Source: Burkholderia sp. 4M9327F10
GTDB taxonomy: Bacteria; Pseudomonadota; Gammaproteobacteria; Burkholderiales; Burkholderiaceae
Length of the DNA stretch: 64,000 bases
Direction of reading: 5' to 3'
NCBI RefSeq assembly: GCF_005503145.1
Contig: NZ_SCNV01000003.1
Coordinates: forward strand, 124,001-188,000
The position numbers and the translations under genes are program-made. Position 1 is the stretch's first letter, and the number at the start of each line of letters is the position of its first letter. Below the pieces are notes generated by a model. The model was not told the origin of the DNA and made no database searches. It saw only the letters and a list, made by a program, of their open reading frames with translations. Shown in pieces: positions 52,678 through 62,394 of the stretch.

Positions 52678-53880
52678 TCAATCAGAAGTTTTGCTTCTGA
52701 GTACGGCGGCGATGGTGTCGGCAAGGCGGCGAATTGCTTCGTCCATGAGCTGAGGATCTGCGGTCGAAAAGCTCAGACGAAGATGCGACGAGCCATGTGC
52801 GTCATGGTGAAATTCCGAGCCGGGCACATACGCAACTCCGTTCTCAATCGCTGTGTCCAGCAGCGCTCGTGCATCTATCGGGACGCTTGGTTGTACCCAT
52901 ACAAAGAATCCGCCCTCTGGCGCGTTCCACCTCGCGTACGGAACCAGGTGTCTTCGCAATGCGTCGAGCATTGCATCGCGCCGCTCCTGGTATCGCCGTC
53001 GAACGCGCGCCACGTGCCCGTCTATCCCGCGCTTGAGCAGATTGACCACAATCTCCTGCGAGAGCGTGCTCGGTTGGAGATCGCTGCCTTGCCGCAGGAG
53101 CGTTAGCAGCGAGATAACGTTTGCCGGACCCACAATCCAGCCGACCCGAAGTCCCGGGGCAATGATCTTGGAAAATGAACCGATAAACAGTGTTCTTCCT
53201 GTATCGGGCGATGCGTTGCCGCAATCCATCTCGAGAAGTGTAGGCGGAAGGACTCGGTCCGAAAATCTGATCTCACGATACGGGCTGTCTTCAACCAGAT
53301 ACGTGGCACACCGGCGTGCAGTGGCCAGGAGCGTCGCGCGCTCGTCCACGCTGAGAATCTCGCCAGTGGGATTCTGGAAATCGGTCATGGCATAAATACA
53401 CTTCGCGTCGCTCCCGCGCATCAAGTCATCTTGATCCGCGAGCGATGCGATTTTTGCGCCACGGGCTCGAAACACCTGCAATGCGCCGGGATAGGTGTTG
53501 GGCTGGACCAGTACGGAGTCTCCATCGTCTACGAGCAACTGGGTAATCAGGTCGATTGCCTGCTGGGCGCCCGCGGTCACAAGGATGTTCGACGCGTTAC
53601 ATGTGACACCCCGGTCGAGCATGTGCTGCGCTAAAAGCTCCAGCAGTTCCGGATTGCCCTGAGACTGGCCGTACTGCAAAGCGCGTGCGGCTGTGCCCGG
53701 ATTGTCGAACACAACGCTTAACGCGCTGAAAATCTCGGCGGAAGGGAAGAGCGTGCTATCGGGTTGCCCTGGCCCCAACGAAATGAGGCCAGGCACGTCT
53801 TTGGCCAGTTGCTCGAGTTTCCGGATACCTGACGGTTCCAGACGGGTGGACAGGCGCGACAGCGGATTCGTGTGCGACAT
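52678..53880 (-). CDS. PLP-dependent aminotransferase (2-aminoadipate/MocR-like class I)
   Basis: 400 residues, fold type I aminotransferase without the N-terminal HTH of MocR proteins. VPGLISLGPGQPDSTLFP start, NILVTAGAQQAIDLITQLLV, MTDFQNPTGE, PLP lysine in FIGSFSKIIAPGLRVGWI, and the C-terminal LRLSFST segment with the carboxylate-binding Arg. Transfers an amino group from an aromatic, adipate-type or branched amino acid. Divergent from an Lrp regulator, which likely controls it. Confidence 0.92.
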   Translation of the reverse strand: MSHTNPLSRLSTRLEPSGIRKLEQLAKDVPGLISLGPGQPDSTLFPSAEIFSALSVVFDNPGTAARALQYGQSQGNPELLELLAQHMLDRGVTCNASNILVTAGAQQAIDLITQLLVDDGDSVLVQPNTYPGALQVFRARGAKIASLADQDDLMRGSDAKCIYAMTDFQNPTGEILSVDERATLLATARRCATYLVEDSPYREIRFSDRVLPPTLLEMDCGNASPDTGRTLFIGSFSKIIAPGLRVGWIVGPANVISLLTLLRQGSDLQPSTLSQEIVVNLLKRGIDGHVARVRRRYQERRDAMLDALRRHLVPYARWNAPEGGFFVWVQPSVPIDARALLDTAIENGVAYVPGSEFHHDAHGSSHLRLSFSTADPQLMDEAIRRLADTIAAVLRSKTSD

Positions 53881-54027
53881 TATTTGGCCTCGCAGGGTTC
53901 GATTCTCGGCTTGCTTGAATTCTCTACAAGTTATCGTGACTCCATTTGTTATCGCGGCTGTCGGGCAAACTTTGTGATTAAAATCTGTTAAAAGTGAAAA
54001 TGACCGATAAATTCGCAAGGAACCCCC

Positions 54028-54495
54028 GTGCTCGACGACCGCGACCGACGAATCCTCAGTGCTCTTGCGGGAAACAGCCGCATCAGCTTCCGTGAACTTG
54101 GCGAAGTGGCGAACCTGAGTGCCAACGCGACGGCCGAGCGGGTGCAACGACTGGTGGAAACCGGCGTGATTTCCAGGTTCTCGATCGAAATACCTGCGGT
54201 CGCGATGGGTCTCAGTCTGCAAGCCTTCATCGACGTACGCTTGCAGCCCGGAACTACCATGGCGGCCTTCGAGAAATCGATCCAGCGCATGGACAGTGTT
54301 CTTGAGGGTACGGTTCTTACGGGGACGTTCGACGCGAGACTTCGCGTGGCGTGTTCGGACCCGGAACACCTCAACCGGATAATCGAGGAATTGCGTAGTG
54401 CCTGCGGCATTCTGGAGACCAGTAGCGCGATCGTGTGCCGGCAATTGCAGTTGACTTCACATGGGCAAGGGGGGAGCCGGCTGCCGTTGAAATAG
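54028..54495 (+). CDS. Lrp/AsnC family transcriptional regulator
   Basis: 155 residues. N-terminal HTH (LDDRDRRILSALAGNSRISF, LGEVANLSANATAERVQRLV) and C-terminal RAM ligand domain (LQAFIDVRLQPGTTMAAFEK). GTG start at 54028 with AAGGA ribosome site. Divergent from the aminotransferase (147-base gap), its probable target, induced or repressed by an amino acid. Confidence 0.92.
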   Translation: MLDDRDRRILSALAGNSRISFRELGEVANLSANATAERVQRLVETGVISRFSIEIPAVAMGLSLQAFIDVRLQPGTTMAAFEKSIQRMDSVLEGTVLTGTFDARLRVACSDPEHLNRIIEELRSACGILETSSAIVCRQLQLTSHGQGGSRLPLK

Positions 54496-54542
54496 CAGAT
54501 GGAGTTGGTCGATTGTTTCAAGCAATCCTGAGGGTTTCGTAG

Positions 54543-54595
54543 CGGGTCGAACTGAGCCGGTCGCTGTCGGGCTGGGTTCGGCCATGTGCGGTCGC
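54543..54595. repeat. Diverged dispersed repeat, copy 1
   Basis: About 53 bases resembling 58526-58578 on the same strand. Shared blocks are CGGGTCGA, CTGAGCCG and GGGTTCGGCCATG. Copy 1 lies after the Lrp regulator. Non-coding; origin unknown. Confidence 0.6.
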
Positions 54596-54681
54596 TGGGT
54601 AGTACGATACCAGCCGCTTCAACGTCTCATCGCCTTCAACAACAGTCGCTCAAATCCCCCGACATGACCAGCCGCACTCTG

Positions 54682-55257
54682 CTATGTGGCTTTCTTGACA
54701 TCGTCGCTCGACCGATTTGTCAGGATGGCGCCCGCGATAATGTCAAAAAGATGATCGGCCCGCGGCGCGAACGAGGGTTGGTCGACGAGCCAGCCGAGCG
54801 ACGACATCAGGGCGAACAGGTCGACCCCATCCATATCGGCACGCGCCGTTCCCTCGGCCTGAGCACGGAGCAGTAGCCGCTCTCCCGCCGAGTGCACCGT
54901 TGCGCATGAAGCATAAAGCGCGGACTCCGGGTCTGAATGGGCGCTCACCATCAAGGCCACAACGCCACTGTAGCTGTGGACGAATGCTACCCCTTCGCGA
55001 AACCAGGACACGAGCGCTTCGCCCGGCGGACTCGACGTTTCGAGTTCGCGTGCCTTCTGTGTCAGCGCGTCCAGATTCGTACACAGCAACGCTTCGAACA
55101 GCGCTTCTCGCGTCGGGAAGTGACGCAGCAGTGTGGCCAGACCGACGTCGGCCCGGCGGGAGATGTCTCGCATTGACGCGTCCGCGCCATGCTCGGCGAC
55201 GACGTCTCGCGCGACTGCAAGCAGGTGGCTGTAATTTTTTCTGGCATCGGCTCGCAT
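54682..55257 (-). CDS. TetR family transcriptional regulator
   Basis: 191 residues. N-terminal HTH (ASMRDISRRADVGLATLLRH, FPTREALFEALL). The C-terminal domain resembles the TetR_C_33-like group. ATG at 55257 gives the usual short N-terminal arm. Divergent from the SDR gene; the gap contains two identical-arm 15-base palindromes, so autoregulation and repression of the SDR are likely. Confidence 0.92.
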   Translation of the reverse strand: MRADARKNYSHLLAVARDVVAEHGADASMRDISRRADVGLATLLRHFPTREALFEALLCTNLDALTQKARELETSSPPGEALVSWFREGVAFVHSYSGVVALMVSAHSDPESALYASCATVHSAGERLLLRAQAEGTARADMDGVDLFALMSSLGWLVDQPSFAPRADHLFDIIAGAILTNRSSDDVKKAT

Positions 55258-55265
55258 GGGTTTCC

Positions 55266-55294
55266 TTGACAAATGGATCAGTGATCCATATATT
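55266..55294 (+). promoter_or_regulatory. Sigma-70 promoter of the SDR gene, TTGACA-N17-TATATT
   Basis: Perfect -35 TTGACA (55266-55271), 17-base spacer, and -10 TATATT (55289-55294). The spacer contains the 15-base TetR operator. Expected start near 55301, about 90 bases before the SDR start codon. Confidence 0.8.
55274..55288. promoter_or_regulatory. TetR operator O1, TGGATCA-G-TGATCCA
   Basis: Perfect 7-base arms, lying wholly within the promoter spacer. Binding of the adjacent TetR protein here would directly block RNA polymerase. Confidence 0.85.
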
Positions 55295-55307
55295 GCCAAT
55301 CGGGATG

Positions 55308-55322
55308 TGGATCACTGATCCA
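55308..55322. promoter_or_regulatory. TetR operator O2, TGGATCA-C-TGATCCA
   Basis: Same arms as O1, centre 34 bases away, just after the predicted transcription start. Two such sites imply cooperative or roadblock repression. Confidence 0.85.
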
Positions 55323-55390
55323 CAAGATACAGCGGATTTGTCCGAATGGGAACAGAGACGCTGTCCGACACCACGAAAGGAGATGATGTC

Positions 55391-56125
55391 ATGGGAAAGC
55401 TTGAGGGTAAGGTTGCGGTCATCACGGGCGGATCGAGCGGCATGGCGCTGGCGAGCGCGAAGCGGTTCGTTGAGGAAGGTGCGTACGTTTTCATCACGGG
55501 CCGGAGGCAGGAGGTGCTCGACGAGGCTGTCGAGCTGATTGGCCGGAACGTGACCGGCGTGCGCGGCGACGCGGCCAGTCTCGACGACCTCGATCGCCTG
55601 TTCGATACGGTCAAACGCGAAAAGGGCAAGATTGACATTCTGTACGCGAGCGCTGGCATTGGCGAATCCGTCCCACTAGGCGAGATTACCGAGCAGCACT
55701 TCGATGCAACCTTCGGCCTGAATGCGCGCGGCACGCTGTTCACGGTTCAGAAGGCGTTGCCGCTGTTCAACGATGGCGGATCGATCTTCATGACCGGGTC
55801 AGTTGCTTCGGTGAAAGGTTTTCCTGGTTACGGCGTGTACGCGGCGAGCAAGGCAGCGTTGCGCTCATTCGCACGCACCTGGCTTAACGAGCTGAAGGGC
55901 AGGAATATCCGGGTGAACGTGCTGAGCCCGGGGCCGATCGCCACACCGATGCAGGACCAGATTCTCGACGAACAGGCGAAGCAGATGTTCGAGTCCCTGA
56001 TCCCGCGGGGAAAGATGGGTCGTCCTGAGGAAATTGCGGCGGCCGCGCTGTTTCTTGCTTCAGACGATTCGAGCTTCGTGAATGGGGTGGAGTTGTCGGT
56101 CGACGGCGGTTTCTCGGCCATCTGA
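55391..56125 (+). CDS. SDR family oxidoreductase (TetR-controlled)
   Basis: 244 residues. TGGSSGMALASAKRF cofactor motif, YASAGIGESVPLGEI, Ser in MTGSVASVKG, YAASKAALRSF with Tyr and Lys, and SVDGGFSAI at the end. ATG 55391 has AAGGAG eight bases upstream. Divergent from the TetR gene and with a strong operator-bearing promoter. SDRs under TetR control often handle reactive carbonyls or xenobiotics; substrate unknown. Confidence 0.93.
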   Translation: MGKLEGKVAVITGGSSGMALASAKRFVEEGAYVFITGRRQEVLDEAVELIGRNVTGVRGDAASLDDLDRLFDTVKREKGKIDILYASAGIGESVPLGEITEQHFDATFGLNARGTLFTVQKALPLFNDGGSIFMTGSVASVKGFPGYGVYAASKAALRSFARTWLNELKGRNIRVNVLSPGPIATPMQDQILDEQAKQMFESLIPRGKMGRPEEIAAAALFLASDDSSFVNGVELSVDGGFSAI

Positions 56126-56293
56126 AATCATGCCGAAAGGCGTGTAGCGGGGGCTTTTAGCTTGACAGAGACGATTCGGTATCCGCTGTTAAATATGTAA
56201 TCCTAATTAATGGGCGGGGTTGATTTAGATGATTGTCCAGCGGGTGTTGTGACATGAGTCCGCGGTTGATCCCCCCTCGAATGGAGAGTTCGT

Positions 56294-56893
56294 ATGAGCT
56301 ATTCGATTATTGGCTTTGGCGCAATAGGTCAGGCCCTCGCCCGTGCGTTTGCACGAAAGAACATCAATGTGACCGTCGCCAGCCGGCGCCCGCCCGAGGC
56401 GTTGATGCAGCAGGCACGAGCGATCGGCCCCTCCGTTGTCCCCAGGACACGGCAGGAGGCAATCGAGTCCGACACGATCTTCCTCGCGGTTCCGTTCTGG
56501 GAACATCGCGAAGTCGCGAAGCAGATCGCGACCTGGCAGGGCAAGACGATTATCGATGCGACCAATGCTTACGGTGTTCCCGTTGCAGACCTGGGTGGTC
56601 TGCCGTCGTCCGCAGTGGTCGGCAAAGCGTTTACCGGCGCGAGGTTCGTCAAGGGCTTTAACCATTTGCCGGCTGCCGTTCTGGCCGCTGATCCAAACGT
56701 GAATGGCGGCAGCCGCGTGGTGTTTCTCTCGAGCGATGACGAAACCGCGGTGGCACCGGTCGCGGCGTTGGCCGAACAACTCGGTTTCGCGCCGGTTGCA
56801 CTAGGACCGCTTAAGGATGGCGGTGCGCTGGTGCAGGCCAGGGGCAATAGCTGGGGTGAACTGATCTTTAAAGATCTCGTCAGGTTCAGGTAG
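56294..56893 (+). CDS. NADPH-dependent F420 reductase-like oxidoreductase
   Basis: 199 residues, PF03807-type Rossmann fold: IIGFGAIGQALARAFARKNI, SRRPPEALMQQA, DTIFLAVPFWEHREVAKQ, TIIDATNAYG, KGFNHLPAAVLAAD. Family members include F420H2:NADP reductases and NADP-binding proteins of unknown substrate; F420 itself is not expected in most Burkholderiaceae, so another substrate is likely. Downstream of the SDR, about 170 bases away, same strand. Confidence 0.85.
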   Translation: MSYSIIGFGAIGQALARAFARKNINVTVASRRPPEALMQQARAIGPSVVPRTRQEAIESDTIFLAVPFWEHREVAKQIATWQGKTIIDATNAYGVPVADLGGLPSSAVVGKAFTGARFVKGFNHLPAAVLAADPNVNGGSRVVFLSSDDETAVAPVAALAEQLGFAPVALGPLKDGGALVQARGNSWGELIFKDLVRFR

Positions 56894-57173
56894 CTGGTGA
56901 CCCGAATGACGGCTCAGGATGGATCGCGGTCTGCCGCGGCAGGCTTGTAGTCGGCCAGGAGCTACCATTTTCTCGGACTCTTCAAACGTCTGTCTTAGCA
57001 GCTAAAGCGGACTATTCCCGAACTGCGGCAAATCGGGATACGTCTCGTTCGGGCTAGGCTTTCGAGAATCACCCCGGGAAAGCACCTATGTTCTTTTCCC
57101 ATTTGTGCAAGACGGCTGAACTATTATTTTCCAGGTGAGTTAAACGAAGGAAGACAATTCAAAGGAGAAAGCC
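56894..57173. other. Intergenic region, nothing recognised
   Basis: About 280 bases between the oxidoreductase and the 79-residue unknown gene. No coding frame, repeat or operator identified. Confidence 0.4.
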
Positions 57174-57413
57174 ATGTTGCCTCCACGCCTTAGCGCCATA
57201 AAATCGCGGCTGGATACGTTATCAATGGACAGGAGGCTTGATCCAGAGTTGGAAGCCCTGCAGGCCGAACTGGGCGCGTTGGACGCTGTTCTGGTCGAAG
57301 CGGTCAATAGCAGTGAGATGATTCGTAACCTGGCCCGCGAGCGTTTGCCAACGGGCATGCAATTTCTAGGTCCGACCCCGGGAGTCTGCCCCGGGTGCGG
57401 ACGTGCTTTGTAG
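57174..57413 (+). CDS. Hypothetical protein, 79 residues, with C-terminal CPGCG
   Basis: Starts MLPPRLSAIKSRLDTLSMDR with a good AGGAG ribosome site, helical middle (DPELEALQAELGALDAVLVE), and ends GVCPGCGRAL. The single CxxC could bind zinc as a dimer or with a partner. Overlaps the next gene by 19 bases in another frame. Family unknown. Confidence 0.6.
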   Translation: MLPPRLSAIKSRLDTLSMDRRLDPELEALQAELGALDAVLVEAVNSSEMIRNLARERLPTGMQFLGPTPGVCPGCGRAL

Positions 57414-58219
57414 CGCTCATTGCCATGCCAGCTCAATCGGCGTTTAGGGCCGCGCGTTGTGACGGTCGGAATGGCACTCCGAACGCTCCTCATCACATCT
57501 ATTTTTATCCGGCGCCAGAATGGCAAGGCGATAAACCGAAAGATCAGCTCAAGGCACGCAACGAATTCGAAGACTTTACCGGTGTACTGAGATTTGCCTT
57601 TGAGAAGGATCCAACGGAACTCGATGGTCGTTTCGATATTGTCCTGTTGCTTGCACAGGGGACCTTTAGCCCGCAGAGCTTCAACCCGGAGGGACTCGAT
57701 GATCTGGAGAACATGAGGGAAGCTATTGTGCGCAAAGCAGGCAACCGTCTACGTAACGCATATCTCGGAAATTATTTACTTGCTACAGCGATTGCCATTG
57801 TGCTGATCCTTCTTGTGGCCTTCTTCGCGATGCGCCGCGAGGACGACCCGGAAGTAAGAGTGTCGATTTATGCACTGCGAATGCTACTTTGCGGAGGAAT
57901 GATTGGACTTTTGTTCTCGACGTTATCGCGCAATGTCACACCAACGTATGAAAACCTGATCACCCCAAAGGCTGACCTTGGGCCAGCGTGGGCAAAGCTT
58001 GTTTTCTACGGCATTTCGATCCTATTTTTTGGAATAGTGTTCGACCAGGGTTGGATTAAAGTGTCGGTCGGGGATAGTGATTTCTCAACGAAAGCTATCC
58101 ATACGAATGTGCTCGCTGCGCTTGTCTTCGGAATTCTCCTCGGGGCAGCGGAGCGACTCTTGCCACCTAAGCTCTTCAAATTGTCTGAGAAACTCGTGAA
58201 AGGCTCAGACGGCAAATAA
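57395..58219 (+). CDS. Hypothetical membrane protein, 274 residues
   Basis: Soluble N-terminal region (about 1-125, LKARNEFEDFTGVLRFAFEK, DGRFDIVLLLAQGTFSPQSF) followed by four hydrophobic segments (YLLATAIAIVLILLVAFFAM, ALRMLLCGGMIGLLFSTL, AKLVFYGISILFFGIVFDQG, HTNVLAALVFGILLGAAERL). GTG start at 57395 overlaps the preceding gene; ATG 57425 is an alternative. No family recognised. A charged C-terminal tail (KLVKGSDGK). Confidence 0.65.
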   Translation: MRTCFVALIAMPAQSAFRAARCDGRNGTPNAPHHIYFYPAPEWQGDKPKDQLKARNEFEDFTGVLRFAFEKDPTELDGRFDIVLLLAQGTFSPQSFNPEGLDDLENMREAIVRKAGNRLRNAYLGNYLLATAIAIVLILLVAFFAMRREDDPEVRVSIYALRMLLCGGMIGLLFSTLSRNVTPTYENLITPKADLGPAWAKLVFYGISILFFGIVFDQGWIKVSVGDSDFSTKAIHTNVLAALVFGILLGAAERLLPPKLFKLSEKLVKGSDGK

Positions 58220-58711
58220 TGGTCCGCAAACGGGAATCCCGGGCAACGTGCTATTTTCGACGCTCTGGATGCGACTCTGATCCTGGTCAAAGGCAATGGC
58301 CAGGCGCTCTCCGCTTGCCGTAGAGTGTTCCGGCAATCGAATGGCGTCGCTGATCCGACAGGCGAGAAATTCGCCTCCTGTCACACTATCGGCACGTAGC
58401 CGCCATTTTCGACCTTAACTCGCGAGACGTCGCGCTTATCCGGTTCTGTCACGAGGTCGTCCGTTGCCAAGCGTCCTATGTCCGTCGAAGAGCGGACGTT
58501 CACAAAGCTGCTTTTTGGGGGGGTCCGGGTCGACCTGAGCCGATCGCCGCCGGGCCGGGTTCGGCCATGAACGGCCGTTCGCACTGGCGGCGCCCGGGAC
58601 CCTCGAACGGCTGCTTTACTTCTGGGAGGCGTCCTACCCTCGGCTGGCCGGTCAACCATACCAGTGTGGCACGACGAGCCCAGGTTGGACGCAGGCCTCG
58701 CTGTATGGGAG
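58220..58711. other. Intergenic region with dispersed repeat
   Basis: 492 bases without a credible gene. It contains the diverged repeat copy at 58526-58578 and a G-tract (58517-58523). Frames here are short and arginine-rich. Possibly decayed DNA. Confidence 0.5.
58526..58578. repeat. Diverged dispersed repeat, copy 2
   Basis: Same-orientation relative of 54543-54595; shared blocks CGGGTCGA, CTGAGCCG and GGGTTCGGCCATG with scattered substitutions. Confidence 0.6.
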
Positions 58712-61700
58712 TTAAACTTCCCCGAAACCGCCGCCCCCCGGCGTTTCCACCACGAACACATCTCCCGCCTCCATCTCGACGCTCGCGATATGACCTAAAG
58801 CGACGATCTGACCGTCCACGCGCTCGACGCGATTGCTGCCGCATCTTCCCGCCCGTCCGCCACCCGCGCCGAAAGGCGCATGAATGCGGTTATTCGACAG
58901 AATCGACGCCGTCATCGGCGTGAGAAAGCGAATGCGCCGGATCGCACCGTTACCTCCACGCCAGCGTCCCGCGCCACCCGATTCCGCGCGGATCACATGC
59001 GATTCGAGCCGCACCGGGTAGCGCCATTCAAGCACCTCGGGATCGGTCAGGCGCGAGTTGGTCATGTGTGTCTGCACAGCATCGACGCCGCTGAAACCGT
59101 TGCCCGCGCCGCTGCCGCCCGCAATCGTTTCGTAGTACTGGTAGCGGGCGTCGCCGAAGGTGAAGTTGTTCATCGTCCCTTGGCTCGATGCCACGATACC
59201 GAGCGCGCCATACAGCGCATTGGTGATTGCGGACGACGTTTCCACGTTACCCGATACCACCGCCGCCGGATACACCGGATTGAGCATCGAGCGGTCGGGA
59301 ACGATTACCGACAGCGGCCTGAGGCAACCTGCGTTGAGCGGGATATCGTCGCCAACTAGCGTACGGAACACATAGAGCACCGCCGCCATGCAGACCGCCT
59401 TCGGCGCGTTAAAGTTATTGGGCAACTGCGCAGACGTGCCGCTGAAATCGACCGTGGCGCTGCGCGTCGCGGCATCGACACGAATCGCGACCTCGATCAC
59501 CGCGCCATTGTCGAGTTCGTAGCGATAGCTGCCGTCCTTGAGCGCGCCGATCACGCGGCGCACCGCTTCCTCCGCGTTGTCCTGCACGTGACGCATGAAG
59601 GCGAGCACCACGTCTCGGCCGAATTGCGCGACCATGCGACGCAACTCGTCCACGCCTTTCTGGTTCGCTGCGATCTGCGCGCGTAGATCGGCCATGTTCT
59701 GCGCGATGTTGCGCGCGGGATAGCGACCGGACGCGAGCAGCGCGCGCGTGTCGGCATCGCGCAGCACGGCCGCCGAGACGAGCTGCCAGTTGTCGATCAG
59801 GACGCCTTCTTCTTCGATATGCGAGGAGGCCGCCGGCATCGAGCCTGGCGTAATGCCGCCGATATCCGCATGATGACCGCGCGAGCCGACGTAAAAGAGC
59901 GGCTCGGACGAACCGTCCGCGAACACGGGCGTAATGACGGTCACGTCGGGTAAGTGTGTGCCTCCGTGATACGGGTCGTTCAGCATGAACACGTCGCCGT
60001 CGCGCATCGCGCCGCGATTGCGCTCGATCACCGTCTTGATGCTCTCGCCCATCGAGCCGAGATGCACCGGCATGTGCGGGGCGTTGGCGATCAGGCTTCC
60101 TGCGTCGTCGAAGATCGCGCACGAGAAGTCTAGACGCTCCTTGATGTTGACCGAATACGCCGTGTTTTGCAGGCGCAAACCCATTTGCTCGGCAATCGAC
60201 ATAAACAGGTTGTTGAAGATTTCGAGGCGCACGGGGTCGGCCTCGGTGCCGATCGAACGGCGAGTGGGCAGCGGTTGTACACGCGTCATGACCACGTTGC
60301 CCTGTGTGGTCAGAACGGCTTGCCAGCCCGGCTCGACCACGGTGGTGCCGTTCTTTTCAGCGATGATCGCCGGGCCATCTATCGTGTCGCCGGCGCACAG
60401 CGTGTCGCGCTGGTAGAGCGACGCGTCGTGCCACGCGCCCCCCGAATAGAGGCGCACGACCGTCTGCGCACGAAGCGCGTCGTCTGCCGCGCGCGGCGAC
60501 AGGTTGCCTGCATCGACGGGCGCATCGGAATGACCAATGGCTTCGACGGACGCAAGTTCCGCGATGAGGGGCGTATCCGCCATCAGGAACGCGTAGCGTT
60601 GCCGATACGCCGCTTCGAACGCGGCGCGCATTGCGTCGACGCTGCCCGCGGGCACGGCAAGCGACGAATCGGTGCCTTGATAACGCAGATGCACACGCCG
60701 CTCGGTCGTGATGCGCGCCGCGTCGACGCTCTGTTCGAGCAGGGAGCGAGTGGCGTCGTCCGCGAGGGCATCGAGTGCGGCTTCGAGGGTTGGCAGCGAG
60801 GCTGCGTCGAGCCTGATTTCCAGCGCCCGTTCGCGCATGGCGGTTTGATCCGCGAGCCCCATGCCGTACGCGGAGAGCACGCCTGCGAGCGGATGCGCGA
60901 ACACGCGCGTCATGCCGAGCGCGTCGGCCACCCCGCAGGCGTGCTGACCGCCTGCGCCGCCGAACGTCGTCAGCACGTACTGCGAGACGTCATGGCCGCG
61001 CTGCACGGAAATTTTCTTGATCGCGTTCGCCATGCTGCCGATGGCGATCTCCAGATAGCCTTCCGCGAGTTCTTCGGGCGTGCGGCGCTGCCCCGTCGCC
61101 GTGAAAATCTCGTCAGCAAGCGCCTGAAAGCGTTGCGCGACGATATCGCGATCCAGCGGCTCGTTTGCATGCGGACCGAACACGCGCGGGAAATAGTCGG
61201 GCTGGATCTTGCCGAGCATCACGTTGCAGTCGGTGACCGCGAGCGGGCCGCCGCGCCGGTACGCGGCGGGGCCGGGATTCGCGCCTGCCGAGTCGGGGCC
61301 GACACGCAGCCGCGCGCCGTCGAAGCCGAGCACCGAACCGCCGCCAGCCGCTACCGTGTGTATGCTCATCATCGGCGCGCGCATGCGTACGCCGGCTACC
61401 TGGGTTTCGAACACGCGCTCGAACTCGCCGTTGAAGTGCGAGACGTCCGTGGACGTGCCGCCCATGTCGAAGCCGATCACGCGCTCGAAGCCCGCCGCCT
61501 GCGCCGCGCGCACCATACCGACGATGCCACCCGCCGGACCGGAAAGAATTGCGTCCTTGCCCTGGAAGACATCGGCGCGTGTCAGTCCGCCGCTGCTCTG
61601 CATGAACTGCAGGTTCACGCCGGGCATTTCGTGCGCAACCTGATCGACGTAACGCCGCAGGATCGGCGACAGATACGCGTCCACGACGGTCGTATCGCCG

Positions 61701-62344
61701 CGGGAGACCATTTTCATCAGCGGCGAAACTTCGTGCGACACGGAGATCTGCGTGAAGCCGATACGACGTGCCAGATCGGCCAGCTCACGTTCATGCGACG
61801 TGTGCCGATACCCGTGAATCAGCACGATGGCGAGCGCGCGAATCCCCGCGTCGTAAACTTCGCGCAGTGCGCGTTCTGCCGCAACGCAATCGAGTGGCGC
61901 AACGACTTCGCCTTGCGCGCTGACGCGTTCGTCGATTTCGACTACGCGCTCATAGAGCGCTTCCGGCAAGGCGATGTCGAGATCGAAGAGGCGCGGGCGG
62001 TTCTGATACGCGATTCGCAACACATCGCGAAAGCCGCGTGTGGTGACGAGCGCGACCGGTTCGCCCTTGCGTTCGAGCAAGGCGTTAGTCGCGACCGTTG
62101 TCCCCATCTTGACCATTTCGACGTCGTGCGGGGTGATCGCTTCACCGGCTTGCAACCCGAGCAGATGACGAATCCCTGCGACGGCCGCATCGCGATACTG
62201 CTCCGGGTTTTCAGAGAGCAGCTTGTGCGTAGTGAGCGTGCCGTCCGGGCGGCGCGCGACGATATCGGTAAAGGTGCCTCCGCGGTCTATCCAGAACTGC
62301 CAGCGGGACGGCGTGCAAACATCGGAGCTGTGATCGTGCGTCAT
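58712..62344 (-). CDS. 5-oxoprolinase / hydantoinase, fused HyuA-HyuB type
   Basis: 1210-residue fused enzyme. N-terminal HyuA half: [19 protein letters not shown] (residues 17-35), [27 protein letters not shown] and GGSVLGFDG. From about residue 690 a HyuB half: [34 protein letters not shown], and terminal [13 protein letters not shown]. Length equals eukaryotic-type single-chain 5-oxoprolinase, hydrolysing 5-oxoproline to glutamate with ATP; a hydantoin or related lactam is also possible. Start 62344 from homology; longer frames overlap the MFS gene. Same operon direction as MFS and DUF1445 genes. Confidence 0.9.
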   Translation of the reverse strand: MTHDHSSDVCTPSRWQFWIDRGGTFTDIVARRPDGTLTTHKLLSENPEQYRDAAVAGIRHLLGLQAGEAITPHDVEMVKMGTTVATNALLERKGEPVALVTTRGFRDVLRIAYQNRPRLFDLDIALPEALYERVVEIDERVSAQGEVVAPLDCVAAERALREVYDAGIRALAIVLIHGYRHTSHERELADLARRIGFTQISVSHEVSPLMKMVSRGDTTVVDAYLSPILRRYVDQVAHEMPGVNLQFMQSSGGLTRADVFQGKDAILSGPAGGIVGMVRAAQAAGFERVIGFDMGGTSTDVSHFNGEFERVFETQVAGVRMRAPMMSIHTVAAGGGSVLGFDGARLRVGPDSAGANPGPAAYRRGGPLAVTDCNVMLGKIQPDYFPRVFGPHANEPLDRDIVAQRFQALADEIFTATGQRRTPEELAEGYLEIAIGSMANAIKKISVQRGHDVSQYVLTTFGGAGGQHACGVADALGMTRVFAHPLAGVLSAYGMGLADQTAMRERALEIRLDAASLPTLEAALDALADDATRSLLEQSVDAARITTERRVHLRYQGTDSSLAVPAGSVDAMRAAFEAAYRQRYAFLMADTPLIAELASVEAIGHSDAPVDAGNLSPRAADDALRAQTVVRLYSGGAWHDASLYQRDTLCAGDTIDGPAIIAEKNGTTVVEPGWQAVLTTQGNVVMTRVQPLPTRRSIGTEADPVRLEIFNNLFMSIAEQMGLRLQNTAYSVNIKERLDFSCAIFDDAGSLIANAPHMPVHLGSMGESIKTVIERNRGAMRDGDVFMLNDPYHGGTHLPDVTVITPVFADGSSEPLFYVGSRGHHADIGGITPGSMPAASSHIEEEGVLIDNWQLVSAAVLRDADTRALLASGRYPARNIAQNMADLRAQIAANQKGVDELRRMVAQFGRDVVLAFMRHVQDNAEEAVRRVIGALKDGSYRYELDNGAVIEVAIRVDAATRSATVDFSGTSAQLPNNFNAPKAVCMAAVLYVFRTLVGDDIPLNAGCLRPLSVIVPDRSMLNPVYPAAVVSGNVETSSAITNALYGALGIVASSQGTMNNFTFGDARYQYYETIAGGSGAGNGFSGVDAVQTHMTNSRLTDPEVLEWRYPVRLESHVIRAESGGAGRWRGGNGAIRRIRFLTPMTASILSNNRIHAPFGAGGGRAGRCGSNRVERVDGQIVALGHIASVEMEAGDVFVVETPGGGGFGEV

Positions 62345-62394
62345 GGTGTCGAGGTCTTTGATGCGAAAGGTGTAAGAGATGCGAGAGAGGCGAA

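Noticed and set aside
52682..52700. Inverted repeat TCAGAAG-TTTTG-CTTCTGA near the aminotransferase stop
   Set aside because: It lies inside coding sequence and has no T-run, so a terminator call is unsupported.
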